Assembly: GCA_017398105.1 (NCBI GenBank)
Contig: JAFQHF010000051.1
Span: forward strand, 1-18,425
Length of the DNA: 18,425 nucleotides
Direction of reading: 5' to 3'
DNA from: Oscillospiraceae bacterium
GTDB lineage: Bacteria; Bacillota_A; Clostridia; Oscillospirales; Oscillospiraceae
The position numbers and the translations under genes were made by a program. Below the pieces are notes generated by a model. That model was not told where the DNA came from. It searched no databases and saw nothing but the letters and a program-made list of their open reading frames with translations. This document shows positions 1 to 7,018 of this stretch, in pieces (the stretch's first letter is position 1; each line of letters starts with the position of its first letter).

Positions 1-140
1 TTTGGCCGCGGCGTGTACGTGGACAAAAATACATCTCAGACTGCAAGTGTGCGAGTTGTGCGCCAGAGGCGCACAAGGAGTGCGCGCAGCAGGCTGCAAA
101 AAGCTGGCGGAAAAGCCCGAAGGGCTTTTTCGACAAGCTG
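1..140 (-). repeat. 3'-end structured repeat, copy 1 (behind the cytidylate kinase-like gene)
   Basis: Read on the minus strand this follows the kinase gene and its terminator hairpin. In order it holds: a conserved hairpin AAAAGCCC/GGGCTTTT (111-129) followed by pyrimidine-rich sequence; the block GCAGCCTGCTGCGCGCA; a hairpin TTGTGCGCC/GGCGCACAA (56-76, 3-base loop); the block CACACTTGCAGTCTGAGA; and a terminal stem around a 13-base loop (1-29) whose loop is nearly the same in all copies. Copies 2 (1403-1646) and 3 (18285-18425) share this layout. It may continue past the left edge of the window. Function is unknown; a structured RNA tail or a DNA element are both possible. Confidence 0.85.
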
Positions 141-142
141 AT

Positions 143-172
143 CGCCCCCGGACAGTGGTCTGTCCGGGGGCG
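143..172 (-). terminator. Hairpin terminator of the cytidylate kinase-like gene
   Basis: A perfect 12-base stem (CGCCCCCGGACA with TGTCCGGGGGCG) around a 6-base loop lies 18 bases past the stop codon on the minus strand. No U-run follows directly; the next hairpin, in repeat copy 1, has the U-run. The pair may act as a double terminator. Confidence 0.75.
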
Positions 173-190
173 CTTTGTGCTTTTTGCGGT

Positions 191-844
191 TTACTTCACA
201 ACATGCTTTACATAATCTGCCAGCAGATCAACGGTGCCGTCAACCCCCAGCTTTGTGGAATCCAGGCACAGGTGATAGTTGCCGATATTACCCCAATCCC
301 GGTTCGTGTGATAGCTGTAATAGTTTGCCCGGGCCTTGTCGGTCTTCTGGATCAGTTCGATGTACGTCTCATAGTATTCTCTGGGATGGTTGGGATAAAG
401 TCTGGAGATCCGGCTTTCACGTGCAATCAAAGGTGCCGTGATGAATACGGAAATCAGGCCCGGATCATCCCGCAGCACATAGTCCGCGCAGCGGCCGATG
501 ATGACACAGGGGCCAGCTTTTGCCAGTTCTCTGATCTTGGCTGCCTGCCAGTTGTAGACCTGGTCTCTGGTGATCATGGAACTGGTGTCTGTCTCAAACA
601 GGAAGCCGGGATTGAACAGCCCTCTGCCCTGGGCCTGGAGACCGATATTCAGCAGGCGGTTGCCCTTCAGATCCTCATCCATTTTGTGCAGGCGTTCTGC
701 CGTGACGCCCTGCTCTTCGGCAATGTGTGCCAGGATCTCCTTGTCATACAGGGGGATGCCCAGCTTTTCGGCAAGTTTGACGCCGATCTCGTGTCCGCCG
801 GAGCCAAACTGTCTGCCAATGACAATCACATAATGCTTGCTCAT
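191..844 (-). CDS. Cytidylate kinase-like family protein
   Basis: The 217-residue protein matches the cytidylate kinase-like family (Cytidylate_kin2). It begins with a glycine-rich nucleotide-binding motif, GRQFGSGGHEIG (residues 10-21), then GIPLYDKEIL, and has the internal arrangement typical of the family. By family knowledge it is a soluble P-loop nucleoside monophosphate kinase-like protein; its substrate is not proven and it is not the canonical Cmk. I chose ATG at 844 because AGGAG (854-858 on the minus strand) lies 8 bases upstream; the GTG at 853 overlaps the ribosome binding site. A good minus-strand promoter lies at 922-950, divergent from the next gene. It is followed by a terminator hairpin and repeat copy 1. 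Confidence 0.88.
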   Translation of the reverse strand: MSKHYVIVIGRQFGSGGHEIGVKLAEKLGIPLYDKEILAHIAEEQGVTAERLHKMDEDLKGNRLLNIGLQAQGRGLFNPGFLFETDTSSMITRDQVYNWQAAKIRELAKAGPCVIIGRCADYVLRDDPGLISVFITAPLIARESRISRLYPNHPREYYETYIELIQKTDKARANYYSYHTNRDWGNIGNYHLCLDSTKLGVDGTVDLLADYVKHVVK

Positions 845-921
845 GAAGCTCACTCCTTTCGTGTCATGATGCTGTCGGGTTGTTTACAATTCGGAAGGGG
901 TAGATGGTTTTTGTCATTTTT

Positions 922-950
922 ATCATAGCACAAGTGCACAAATATTGCAA
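922..950 (-). promoter_or_regulatory. Sigma-A-type promoter of the cytidylate kinase-like gene
   Basis: On the minus strand TTGCAA (945-950) and TATGAT (922-927) are separated by 17 bases in an AT-rich stretch. This predicts a leader of roughly 70 bases. Confidence 0.7.
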
Positions 951-1012
951 TATTTTTCTCGTTTTTCTGTGAACTTTTAATAGTAAACTTTTTATTAACA
1001 ATCCATTTACCC

Positions 1013-1041
1013 TTGTCTTTCTGCTTTCGGAATTGTATAAT
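1013..1041 (+). promoter_or_regulatory. Sigma-A-type promoter of the small membrane protein gene
   Basis: TTGTCT (1013-1018), a 17-base spacer and a perfect TATAAT (1036-1041). The start codon at 1074 lies about 25 bases past the predicted transcription start, with GGAGG between them. Confidence 0.8.
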
Positions 1042-1073
1042 GATAAAAAATCTGTCATACCGGAGGAAATTTC

Positions 1074-1307
1074 ATGAAAGAATGGCTGCGTGTTCTTCCC
1101 TTTCCGATCCTGATTTTCGCTGTGCTGACCTTTTTGGATTTTTATGCCGATCCGCAGAATATCAGCTGGCTATGGAACTTTGTCCAGGCTGCTGTTCTAG
1201 GCGCCATCGGCTGTGTGGGTCAGTTCCTGATCCATAAAAACATCCTTCAGGACAACGACGAGGATTCTGATCAGGATGGCTGCATCAGCTGCGGAAAACC
1301 GGAATAA
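1074..1307 (+). CDS. Small two-helix membrane protein, unknown function
   Basis: This 77-residue protein has two hydrophobic segments, about residues 7-23 and 34-53, joined by a short polar turn (DFYADPQN). It ends in an acidic, cysteine-containing tail with DNDEDSDQDGC and CISCG. A strong ribosome binding site (GGAGG, 7 bases before ATG) and a near-perfect promoter at 1013-1041 show that it is a real monocistronic gene despite its size. I do not recognise the family. The two cysteines near the C-terminus (CxxC) could bind metal or form a disulfide, but this is only inference. It converges with ftsH and is followed by a GC-rich hairpin at 1321-1342. Confidence 0.8.
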   Translation: MKEWLRVLPFPILIFAVLTFLDFYADPQNISWLWNFVQAAVLGAIGCVGQFLIHKNILQDNDEDSDQDGCISCGKPE

Positions 1308-1320
1308 CCCATAAAAAACA

Positions 1321-1342
1321 GGCGGGGCCTTGCGGCCCCGCC
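1321..1342. terminator. GC-rich terminator hairpin, probably bidirectional
   Basis: A 9-base stem GGCGGGGCC/GGCCCCGCC with a 4-base loop lies 13 bases after the small membrane protein gene. Read on the minus strand it is followed by TGTTTTTTA, a good U-run, so it could stop transcripts arriving from ftsH and repeat copy 2. The same 22-base palindrome recurs at 1648-1669. Confidence 0.7.
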
Positions 1343-1402
1343 TCAGACTGTCAAAAAAGGCTTCGCAGAATTTGCCACAAAGCGGCAAACCCATCTAAAA
1401 CA

Positions 1403-1646
1403 TTTTTGGCCGCGGCGCGTACGTGGACAAAAATACATCTCAGACTGCAAGTGTGCGAGTTGTGCGCCAGAGGCTACGGGGCCCCCATCAAGCAAATTGC
1501 GCTTGATGGGGAGAGGAGATGCTCAGATACAGGTGGAATTTTCTGCTTGCAGAAAATGCAACAGTGTATCTGATGCATCGACGAAGTGCGCGCAGCAGGC
1601 TGTAAAAAGCTGGCGGAAAAGCCCGAAGGGCTTTTTCGCCAAGCTG
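1403..1646 (-). repeat. 3'-end structured repeat, copy 2, with a 114-base internal insertion
   Basis: This copy lies on the minus strand, directly behind the ftsH terminator hairpin. Both outer parts match copy 1 nearly base for base: the AAAAGCCC hairpin, the GCAGGCTG/GCGCGCA block, the CACACTTGCAG block, and the terminal stem with its 13-base loop (1403-1433). The left arm of the central hairpin is replaced by sequence at 1473-1586 that has two strong hairpins of its own, at 1483-1511 and 1524-1572. With the flanking hairpins this fills the 368-base gap between the small membrane protein gene and ftsH. I see no gene in it. Confidence 0.85.
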
Positions 1647-1647
1647 A

Positions 1648-1669
1648 GGCGGGGCCTTGCGGCCCCGCC
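1648..1669 (-). terminator. Terminator hairpin of ftsH
   Basis: The stem GGCGGGGCC/GGCCCCGCC lies 6 bases after the ftsH stop codon on the minus strand. It is followed by repeat copy 2, whose own hairpin (1617-1635) carries the A/T-rich flanks. It is identical to the palindrome at 1321-1342. Confidence 0.65.
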
Positions 1670-1675
1670 TGCTGC

Positions 1676-3589
1676 TTATTCTTCTGTGGTTTCTTCCTGG
1701 GTCTGCTCCGGTGCGGGGAGCTTATTTTTGTCCGCGTTGACGTAGGCCATCAACTCGTCGCCGGTGATGGTCTCCTTCACCAACAGGAATTCACTGATCT
1801 CATCCAGCAGTGCCCGGTTTTCCGTCAGAATCCGCTTGGCATCGGCAAAGGCTTCACCCAGAATCCGCATGACCTCCTGGTCCACCTGGGCAGCCATTTC
1901 CTGGGAGCAGTCCATATAGGCCTGTCCGTCCAGATACTGATGCTGTACAGATGCCGTGGACATGAGGCCGAATTTCTCGCTCATGCCGTACTGGGTCACC
2001 ATGGCCCGGGCCAGGGAGGTTGCCCGCTGAATATCATTGGAGGCACCGGTGGTCTGAACGCCGAACACAACTGTCTCCGCCGCCCGGCCGCCCACCAGAG
2101 TGCGCAGCTCGGTGCGCAGCTCGTCCGCCGTGGACAGGAACTTCTCCTCTTCCGGCATCTGCATGGTATAGCCCAGCGCGCCGGAGGTATGGGGGACGAT
2201 GGTGATCTTGGACACAGGCTGGGCATTCTTCTCCAGAGCCGCCACCAGGGCGTGGCCCACTTCGTGGTAAGCCACCAGCCGCTTTTCCATATCCGTCAGC
2301 ACGGTATTTTTCTTTTCCGTACCGGCAATGACGGTTTCAAAGGAAACCAGCAGGTCTTCCTGATTGACTGCCTTGCGGCCCTTGCGGACAGCCCGCAGCG
2401 CAGCTTCGTTTACCAGATTGGCAAGATCCGCACCCACTGCACCAGCGGTCGCCTGGGCGATCTTGCGCAGGTCTACGTCTTCCGAAAGCTTGATCTTCCG
2501 GGTGTGGACCTTCAGGGTATCCAGACGACCCTGAAGATTGGGGCGGTCCACAATGATCCGCCGGTCAAACCGGCCGGGACGCAGCAGGGCCTTGTCCAGG
2601 ATCTCCGGACGGTTGGTGGCTGCCAGGCACACGATGCCCTTGGAGGGCTCAAAGCCGTCGATTTCGTTCAGCAGCTGGTTCAGGGTCTGCTCCTGCTCGG
2701 AATTGGAGCCGAACCGGTTGTCGCGGGAGCGGCCCACCGCATCGATCTCATCAATGAAGATGATACAGGGCGCCACCTTTGCCGCCTGCTGGAACAGGTC
2801 GCGGACACGGCTTGCGCCCATGCCCACGAACATCTCCACAAAGTCAGAGCCGGAGATGGAGAAGAAGGGCACATCCGCTTCACCGGCAACCGCCTTGGCA
2901 AGCAGGGTCTTGCCGGTGCCGGGAGAGCCCACCAGCAGCGCGCCCTTGGGCAGCTTTGCGCCGATGGCCGTGTACTTATGGGGGTTGTGAAGGAAATCAA
3001 TGATCTCCTGCAGGGATTCCTTGGCCTCATCCTGACCGGCCACATCCCTGAAGGTCACGCCGGTCTGCTTTTCCATATAGACCTTGGCCTTGGATTTGCC
3101 GAAGCCGCCCATCATGCCGTCGCCGCCCATTCTGCGGGTCAGGGTGTTCATCAGCATGAACATGGCGCCGATCATAATGACATAGGAAAGGATCATCATG
3201 ATCATGGAATTGTCCTCTACCAGAGGATAATTCACCTTTTCCACGCCCATGGCCTTCAGCTCCTCCGCCAGCTCCCACATATTGGTGCCGCTGGGGATGC
3301 CGATATAGCAGGCCTTCTGCCGGGAAGCTTCCTTGGCCGCCTCCTCCTTGGTCATGTAGAGGATGCGGTCATAGCGCATTTCCACTTCTGCCAGCTGGCC
3401 TTCCTCCATGGCGGTCATAAAATCCGCAATGGTCTTTTCCGTATACTGGCTCTTTTCCACGGTATTCATGACCCAGCTGAAAATCAGCACCAGTACCAGC
3501 GCGATCATCAGCGGTGTTACATAGCCTTTGGGCTTATCCCCCTCCGGTTTTTTGGGGGTATGATGGTCATTTTTGCGATTGGGTTCCAT
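1676..3589 (-). CDS. ftsH: ATP-dependent zinc metalloprotease FtsH
   Basis: FtsH is a membrane-anchored AAA+ protease that pulls out and degrades misfolded or short-lived membrane and cytosolic proteins. The 637-residue protein shows the full family layout: a polar N-terminus, a first membrane segment (about 25-41), an extracytoplasmic domain, a second membrane segment (about 129-149), Walker A GSPGTGKT (221-228), Walker B IIFIDEID (276-283), the second region of homology around [18 protein letters not shown], and the zinc site HEVGH (442-446) with a downstream Asp in GASNDI as likely third ligand. Length is normal. I chose ATG at 3589 because AAGGAGG lies 10-11 bases upstream; the ATG at 3613 precedes that site. 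It has its own promoter at 3629-3657 and ends at a hairpin plus repeat copy 2. Confidence 0.97.
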   Translation of the reverse strand: MEPNRKNDHHTPKKPEGDKPKGYVTPLMIALVLVLIFSWVMNTVEKSQYTEKTIADFMTAMEEGQLAEVEMRYDRILYMTKEEAAKEASRQKACYIGIPSGTNMWELAEELKAMGVEKVNYPLVEDNSMIMMILSYVIMIGAMFMLMNTLTRRMGGDGMMGGFGKSKAKVYMEKQTGVTFRDVAGQDEAKESLQEIIDFLHNPHKYTAIGAKLPKGALLVGSPGTGKTLLAKAVAGEADVPFFSISGSDFVEMFVGMGASRVRDLFQQAAKVAPCIIFIDEIDAVGRSRDNRFGSNSEQEQTLNQLLNEIDGFEPSKGIVCLAATNRPEILDKALLRPGRFDRRIIVDRPNLQGRLDTLKVHTRKIKLSEDVDLRKIAQATAGAVGADLANLVNEAALRAVRKGRKAVNQEDLLVSFETVIAGTEKKNTVLTDMEKRLVAYHEVGHALVAALEKNAQPVSKITIVPHTSGALGYTMQMPEEEKFLSTADELRTELRTLVGGRAAETVVFGVQTTGASNDIQRATSLARAMVTQYGMSEKFGLMSTASVQHQYLDGQAYMDCSQEMAAQVDQEVMRILGEAFADAKRILTENRALLDEISEFLLVKETITGDELMAYVNADKNKLPAPEQTQEETTEE

Positions 3590-3628
3590 AATCCGCTCGC
3601 CTCCTTTTTGCATTAGCGCATTGTACCC

Positions 3629-3657
3629 ATGATATCACATTTCTTTCCTGTAAGCAA
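3629..3657 (-). promoter_or_regulatory. Sigma-A-type promoter of ftsH
   Basis: On the minus strand TTGCTT (3652-3657) and TATCAT (3629-3634) are 17 bases apart, about 40 bases before the ftsH start. It is divergent from the rlmB promoter. Confidence 0.65.
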
Positions 3658-3741
3658 CGAAGGAAAGCCATGCATTGCGTAAATTTTCTGTGAATTGCCG
3701 GAAAAAACCATCGTTTTCACCGGTCATTTCAAAAATAAGAG

Positions 3742-3770
3742 TTGAGAAATTGCAAAAAAGCTGATATACT
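3742..3770 (+). promoter_or_regulatory. Sigma-A-type promoter of the rlmB unit
   Basis: TTGAGA (3742-3747), a 17-base spacer and TATACT (3765-3770). The start codon is at 3810, giving a leader of about 33 bases. It probably drives rlmB and the following membrane protein gene. Confidence 0.75.
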
Positions 3771-3809
3771 GCTAGTATCTATTGCTATGTGATGAACAGG
3801 AGTATGTCT

Positions 3810-4628
3810 ATGAACGAAAAACGCCGTCCCCAGGGACGTGACAATGCACCGCGCCGGGCTGACCGATTTGCCGAGCGCACTGTGGTGGAAGAGGTGGAGG
3901 GTCAGCTGGAAGGCAGAAATGCCCTGCAGGAAGCCCTGAAGAGCGGCCGCACCATCGACAAGGTCTTCATTGCCGCCGGTGATACCGACCGTGGCCTGCA
4001 GCGTCTGGCTGCCCAGGCAAAGGAAGCCGGTGCCGTGGTGGTTCCCGTTGACCGCCGGAAGCTGGATGCCATGTCCACCACCCGTGCCCATCAGGGTATC
4101 ATCGCCCTGGCTGCCGCCCATGTGTACTATACCATCGACGACATTCTGGAGGAAGCCGCCGCCCGTGGCGAAGCTCCGCTGATCGTCATCTGCGACGAGC
4201 TGTCCGATCCCCATAACCTGGGTGCCATCATGCGAAGCGCCGAATGCGCCGGTGCCCACGGTGTCATCATCCCCAAGCGCCGCAGCGTGGGTCTGACCGC
4301 CACCGTTGCCAAGGCTTCCGCCGGTGCCGTGGAATATATGAAGGTGGCCCGGGTTACCAACATCAACAACGCCATCTCCGAGCTGAAGGACAAGGGTGTC
4401 TGGATCTTCGGCACTGCCGCCGAAGGCTCCATCCCCATGTACAAGGCCGACCTGACCGGCCCTGCCGCCATCGTCATCGGCAACGAAGGCGACGGTATGA
4501 GTCAGCTGGTGCGCAAAAACTGCGATGTGATGGTTCACATCCCCATGAAGGGAAAGATCACCTCCCTGAACGCCTCCGCCGCCGCATCCATCCTGCTGTA
4601 CGAGGCAGTCCGCCAGAGACTCGGTTAA
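3810..4628 (+). CDS. rlmB: 23S rRNA 2'-O-ribose methyltransferase, SpoU/TrmH family (RlmB type)
   Basis: The 272-residue protein is a SPOUT (trefoil-knot) methyltransferase that uses S-adenosylmethionine; by family it modifies a guanosine ribose in 23S rRNA. It has a basic N-terminal extension (1-30), an L30e-like substrate domain starting at EGRNALQEAL (34-43), and the three SpoU motifs: DPHNLGAIMRSAECAGAHG (133-151), IVIGNEGDGMS (221-231) and IPMKGKITSLNASAAASILLYE (244-265). ATG at 3810 is preferred because AGGAG ends 7 bases before it; in-frame GTG/ATG codons at 3789-3804 are upstream of or too close to that site. The exact target (RlmB versus TrmH-like) rests on family resemblance only. 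It lies 35 bases before the next gene and probably shares its transcript. Confidence 0.92.
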   Translation: MNEKRRPQGRDNAPRRADRFAERTVVEEVEGQLEGRNALQEALKSGRTIDKVFIAAGDTDRGLQRLAAQAKEAGAVVVPVDRRKLDAMSTTRAHQGIIALAAAHVYYTIDDILEEAAARGEAPLIVICDELSDPHNLGAIMRSAECAGAHGVIIPKRRSVGLTATVAKASAGAVEYMKVARVTNINNAISELKDKGVWIFGTAAEGSIPMYKADLTGPAAIVIGNEGDGMSQLVRKNCDVMVHIPMKGKITSLNASAAASILLYEAVRQRLG

Positions 4629-4663
4629 CCCAGCGCAACCCCAACCCATAGGAGGAACCCCAT

Positions 4664-6781
4664 ATGGACAACAAGAACGAAAACCAGGAATTTGATCTGG
4701 ACGAGATCCTGAACGAATTCCATGACCTTTCCCCGGAGGAAACCGCCGATGTGGAGCCGGATGCGGAGCTGGCCGCGCTTCTGCAGATGCCCGAGCTGAC
4801 CATCACCCCCGTGGTGGTCAAGGAACCGGAGCTGGAGGCGCTGCTGGAGGAAGACGCCGTTTCCCAGCCGGAACCGGAAGGCGATACCGCCGTTCTTCCC
4901 GGAGAGCACCTGCTGTCGGATACCCTGATGTTTACCCCCGTGGCCGATGAGGCACAGGCATCTGAGCCTGCCGCAGAAGACCCGGCCGTAACCCAGGATG
5001 ATACCATCCATCTGGAAAATCTTTCCGACCTTCCCCAGCCGGCTGCCGGGGAAACGTCCCAGGCTGCAGAGCCTGCCTTTGATGTTCCGGAGGAATTCAT
5101 TCCCGCTCCCATTATCTTTACCCCCCGCTCCCGGCTGAAGGAGCTGAAAAAGCAGCTGGTTGCCGGTCCCGAAAAGCGGTATTATGAGCTTTCCGAAACC
5201 GGAACCGGCCGGCTGCAGCTGGCATTGCTGGCAAATATCGTGATCGTCCTGCTCTGTGCAGCCGTTACCACCATGTTCGCCCTGGATATGGTACCGGAAA
5301 ACCGGCTGCGGCTGGTGATCTTCAGCCAGGTGCTTGCCATGATGGTCTCCGCCCTGCTGGGCAGCCACCTGATGCTGGACAGCCTGGAGGAGCTGCTGAA
5401 GGGCCGTTTCACCATCAATACCCTGCTGACGCTGACCTTCGCCGCCTGTATGACGGACGGCGTATTCTGCCTGATGGAGCTGCGGGTTCCCTGCTGCGCC
5501 GCCTTCAGCCTGGAAATGACCATGGCACTGTGGGCACGGCTTCACCGCCGCAACACGGAAATGGCCCAGATGGACACCATGCGCAAGGCAGTCCGCCTCA
5601 ACGGCATCAAGAAAGTCGAGCACTATTATGAAGGAAAAGACGGCCTGATCCGGGTGGACGGCCAGGTTTCCGACTTTATGGATACCTATAACAAGACCTC
5701 CTCTCCGGAGCTGGTGCAGTCCATTTTCGCCGCCCTGAGCCTGGTGGCCTGCATCGGCATTGCCGGCTTCACCGCTTACCTGCACGGCATTTCCATGGGC
5801 GTGCAGATCCTCTCCACCGCCCTTCTGGTGGCGGTTCCCGCCAGCTTCTTCGTGGCAACCACCCGGCCCATGGCCATTCTGGAGACCCGGCTGCATATGG
5901 TGGGCACCGTTCTGTGCGGCTGGGAGGGTGTCAAGGACCTGTGCGGCAAGGCCGCCTTCCCCCTGACGGACAGAGACCTGTTCCCCCAGGGCAGCACCAA
6001 GCTTAACGGCGTCAAGTTCTACGGCGACCGGGACCCCGATGAAGTGGTCTCCTACACCGCATCCCTGATCGGCGCAGCCGGCGGCGGTCTGGTTCCCGTA
6101 TTCAATCAGCTGCTCAAGAGCCGGGGCGGCGTTGCCCACAAGGTGGAATCCTTCCGCAACTATGGTGACGGCGGCATCGGCGGCGAGGTCTGCGGCGAGC
6201 CCGTACTGCTGGGTACTCTGAATTTCCTGCAGGATATGGGCGTTGAGATCCCCGAAGGAACCATGGTCAATCAGGCAGTCTACGCCGCCATTGACGGCCA
6301 GCTGTCCGCAGTCTACGCCATTTCCTACGCCAAGATGCGCTCCGCCGCCGCAGGTCTTGTGACTCTGTGCGGCTACCGGAAGCTGACCCTGCTGAAAATG
6401 CCCGGCGACTTTATGCTCACGGAGGATTTCCTGCGCACCAAGTTCAATGTCCGCACCAAGCGCATCGTCTTCGTGCCCCGGGAAACCGCTGCGGAGCTGA
6501 ATGCCTTCCAGGCTGATCCCAATGAGCCCGTTCTGGCCCTGACCACCCGCGAGGAGCTGGTCTCCTCCGCCTATGCCGTCAGCGGTGCCAAGGCCCTGCG
6601 GCTTTCCACCAAGCTGGGCGTCATGACCCATCTGGTAGGCGGTGTTCTGGGCATCGCCATCATGCTGGTGCTGGGATATCTGGGCAGTACCGAGCTGCTG
6701 ACCCCCACCAACATCCTGCTCTATCAGCTGATCTGGGCCGTCCCGGGCCTTCTGATCACCGAGTGGACAAGAATCGTATAA
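4664..6781 (+). CDS. Polytopic membrane protein, probable P-type ATPase-derived pseudoenzyme
   Basis: The 705-residue protein has an acidic, low-complexity N-terminal tail (1-150), then about seven to eight membrane segments (about 186-207, 215-237, 252-291, 349-372, 379-400, 653-675, 682-700). Between segments near 400 and 650 lies a soluble region that resembles P1B ATPases by eye: PVLLGTLNFLQDMGVEI...AVYAAIDGQLSAVYAI (512-554) parallels the nucleotide-domain segment VLCGNAKLLRERGI...IVYVALNGLYQGCLVI of the ATPase at 15776. The order of helices, short actuator-like stretch (295-340), soluble domain and two last helices also fits. The phosphorylation motif DKTGT is replaced by TDRDLFPQG (435-443), CPC by AVP (390-392), and TGE, HP and GDGxND are absent. 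It should therefore not pump ions. RBS AGGAGG precedes ATG by 8 bases; it follows rlmB by 35 bases. The gene is certain; the ATPase origin is inference. Confidence 0.72.
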   Translation: MDNKNENQEFDLDEILNEFHDLSPEETADVEPDAELAALLQMPELTITPVVVKEPELEALLEEDAVSQPEPEGDTAVLPGEHLLSDTLMFTPVADEAQASEPAAEDPAVTQDDTIHLENLSDLPQPAAGETSQAAEPAFDVPEEFIPAPIIFTPRSRLKELKKQLVAGPEKRYYELSETGTGRLQLALLANIVIVLLCAAVTTMFALDMVPENRLRLVIFSQVLAMMVSALLGSHLMLDSLEELLKGRFTINTLLTLTFAACMTDGVFCLMELRVPCCAAFSLEMTMALWARLHRRNTEMAQMDTMRKAVRLNGIKKVEHYYEGKDGLIRVDGQVSDFMDTYNKTSSPELVQSIFAALSLVACIGIAGFTAYLHGISMGVQILSTALLVAVPASFFVATTRPMAILETRLHMVGTVLCGWEGVKDLCGKAAFPLTDRDLFPQGSTKLNGVKFYGDRDPDEVVSYTASLIGAAGGGLVPVFNQLLKSRGGVAHKVESFRNYGDGGIGGEVCGEPVLLGTLNFLQDMGVEIPEGTMVNQAVYAAIDGQLSAVYAISYAKMRSAAAGLVTLCGYRKLTLLKMPGDFMLTEDFLRTKFNVRTKRIVFVPRETAAELNAFQADPNEPVLALTTREELVSSAYAVSGAKALRLSTKLGVMTHLVGGVLGIAIMLVLGYLGSTELLTPTNILLYQLIWAVPGLLITEWTRIV

Positions 6782-6790
6782 CAATCCCAA

Positions 6791-6822
6791 GTCCCCGAAG
6801 CCATCCGCTTCGGGGACTTTTT
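6791..6822 (+). terminator. Rho-independent terminator of the rlmB unit
   Basis: A stem GTCCCCGAAG/CTTCGGGGAC with a 7-base loop, followed directly by TTTTT, 9 bases past the stop codon of the membrane protein gene. Confidence 0.9.
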
Positions 6823-6840
6823 CCGTGGCATTGCTCCCGC

Positions 6841-7018
6841 AAATAACCGTTTATCGCACGATTAACAAATATCCATTGTAGGGGCGGATTTTTAATCCAC
6901 CCTAACCCCGCTGATGCATGTACCGTGAAATTCTCCGTACATTTGTCGGTATCCGGAGGGCGGATTGGAAATCCGCCCCTACGATTGGTTGATTCCTATG
7001 CCGACAAACGATCATTTA
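6841..7018. mobile_element. MITE-like element 1, overlapping the ytvI stop codon
   Basis: The right end GACAAACGATCATTTA (7003-7018) matches in inverse orientation a weaker left end at 6841-6855. Inside are two palindromic arms, GTAGGGGCGGAT... (6878-6903) and ...ATCCGCCCCTAC (6956-6982). No open reading frame is supported. TTA at 7016-7018 is both the element's end and the stop codon of ytvI on the minus strand. This accounts for the intergenic stretch after the rlmB unit terminator. Confidence 0.7.

Noticed and set aside
1403..1646. Integron attC-like sites
   Set aside because: The hairpins follow genes as attC sites do, but the conserved attC core sites are not seen, no integrase is present, and the host genes are housekeeping genes with their own promoters in both orientations.
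1676..3589. HEVGH instead of the more common HEAGH in FtsH as a sign of lost activity
   Set aside because: The zinc-binding pattern HExxH is intact; the middle residue is not a ligand.
1586..3616. A 676-codon open frame on the plus strand opposite ftsH
   Set aside because: It is the antisense shadow of a complete FtsH, lacks a ribosome binding site and reads as low-complexity His/Gly/Leu sequence.
4625..6790. A 721-codon open frame on the minus strand opposite the pseudo-ATPase gene
   Set aside because: The plus-strand frame has an RBS, membrane segments and a terminator; the minus frame is Gly/His/Gln-rich shadow sequence.
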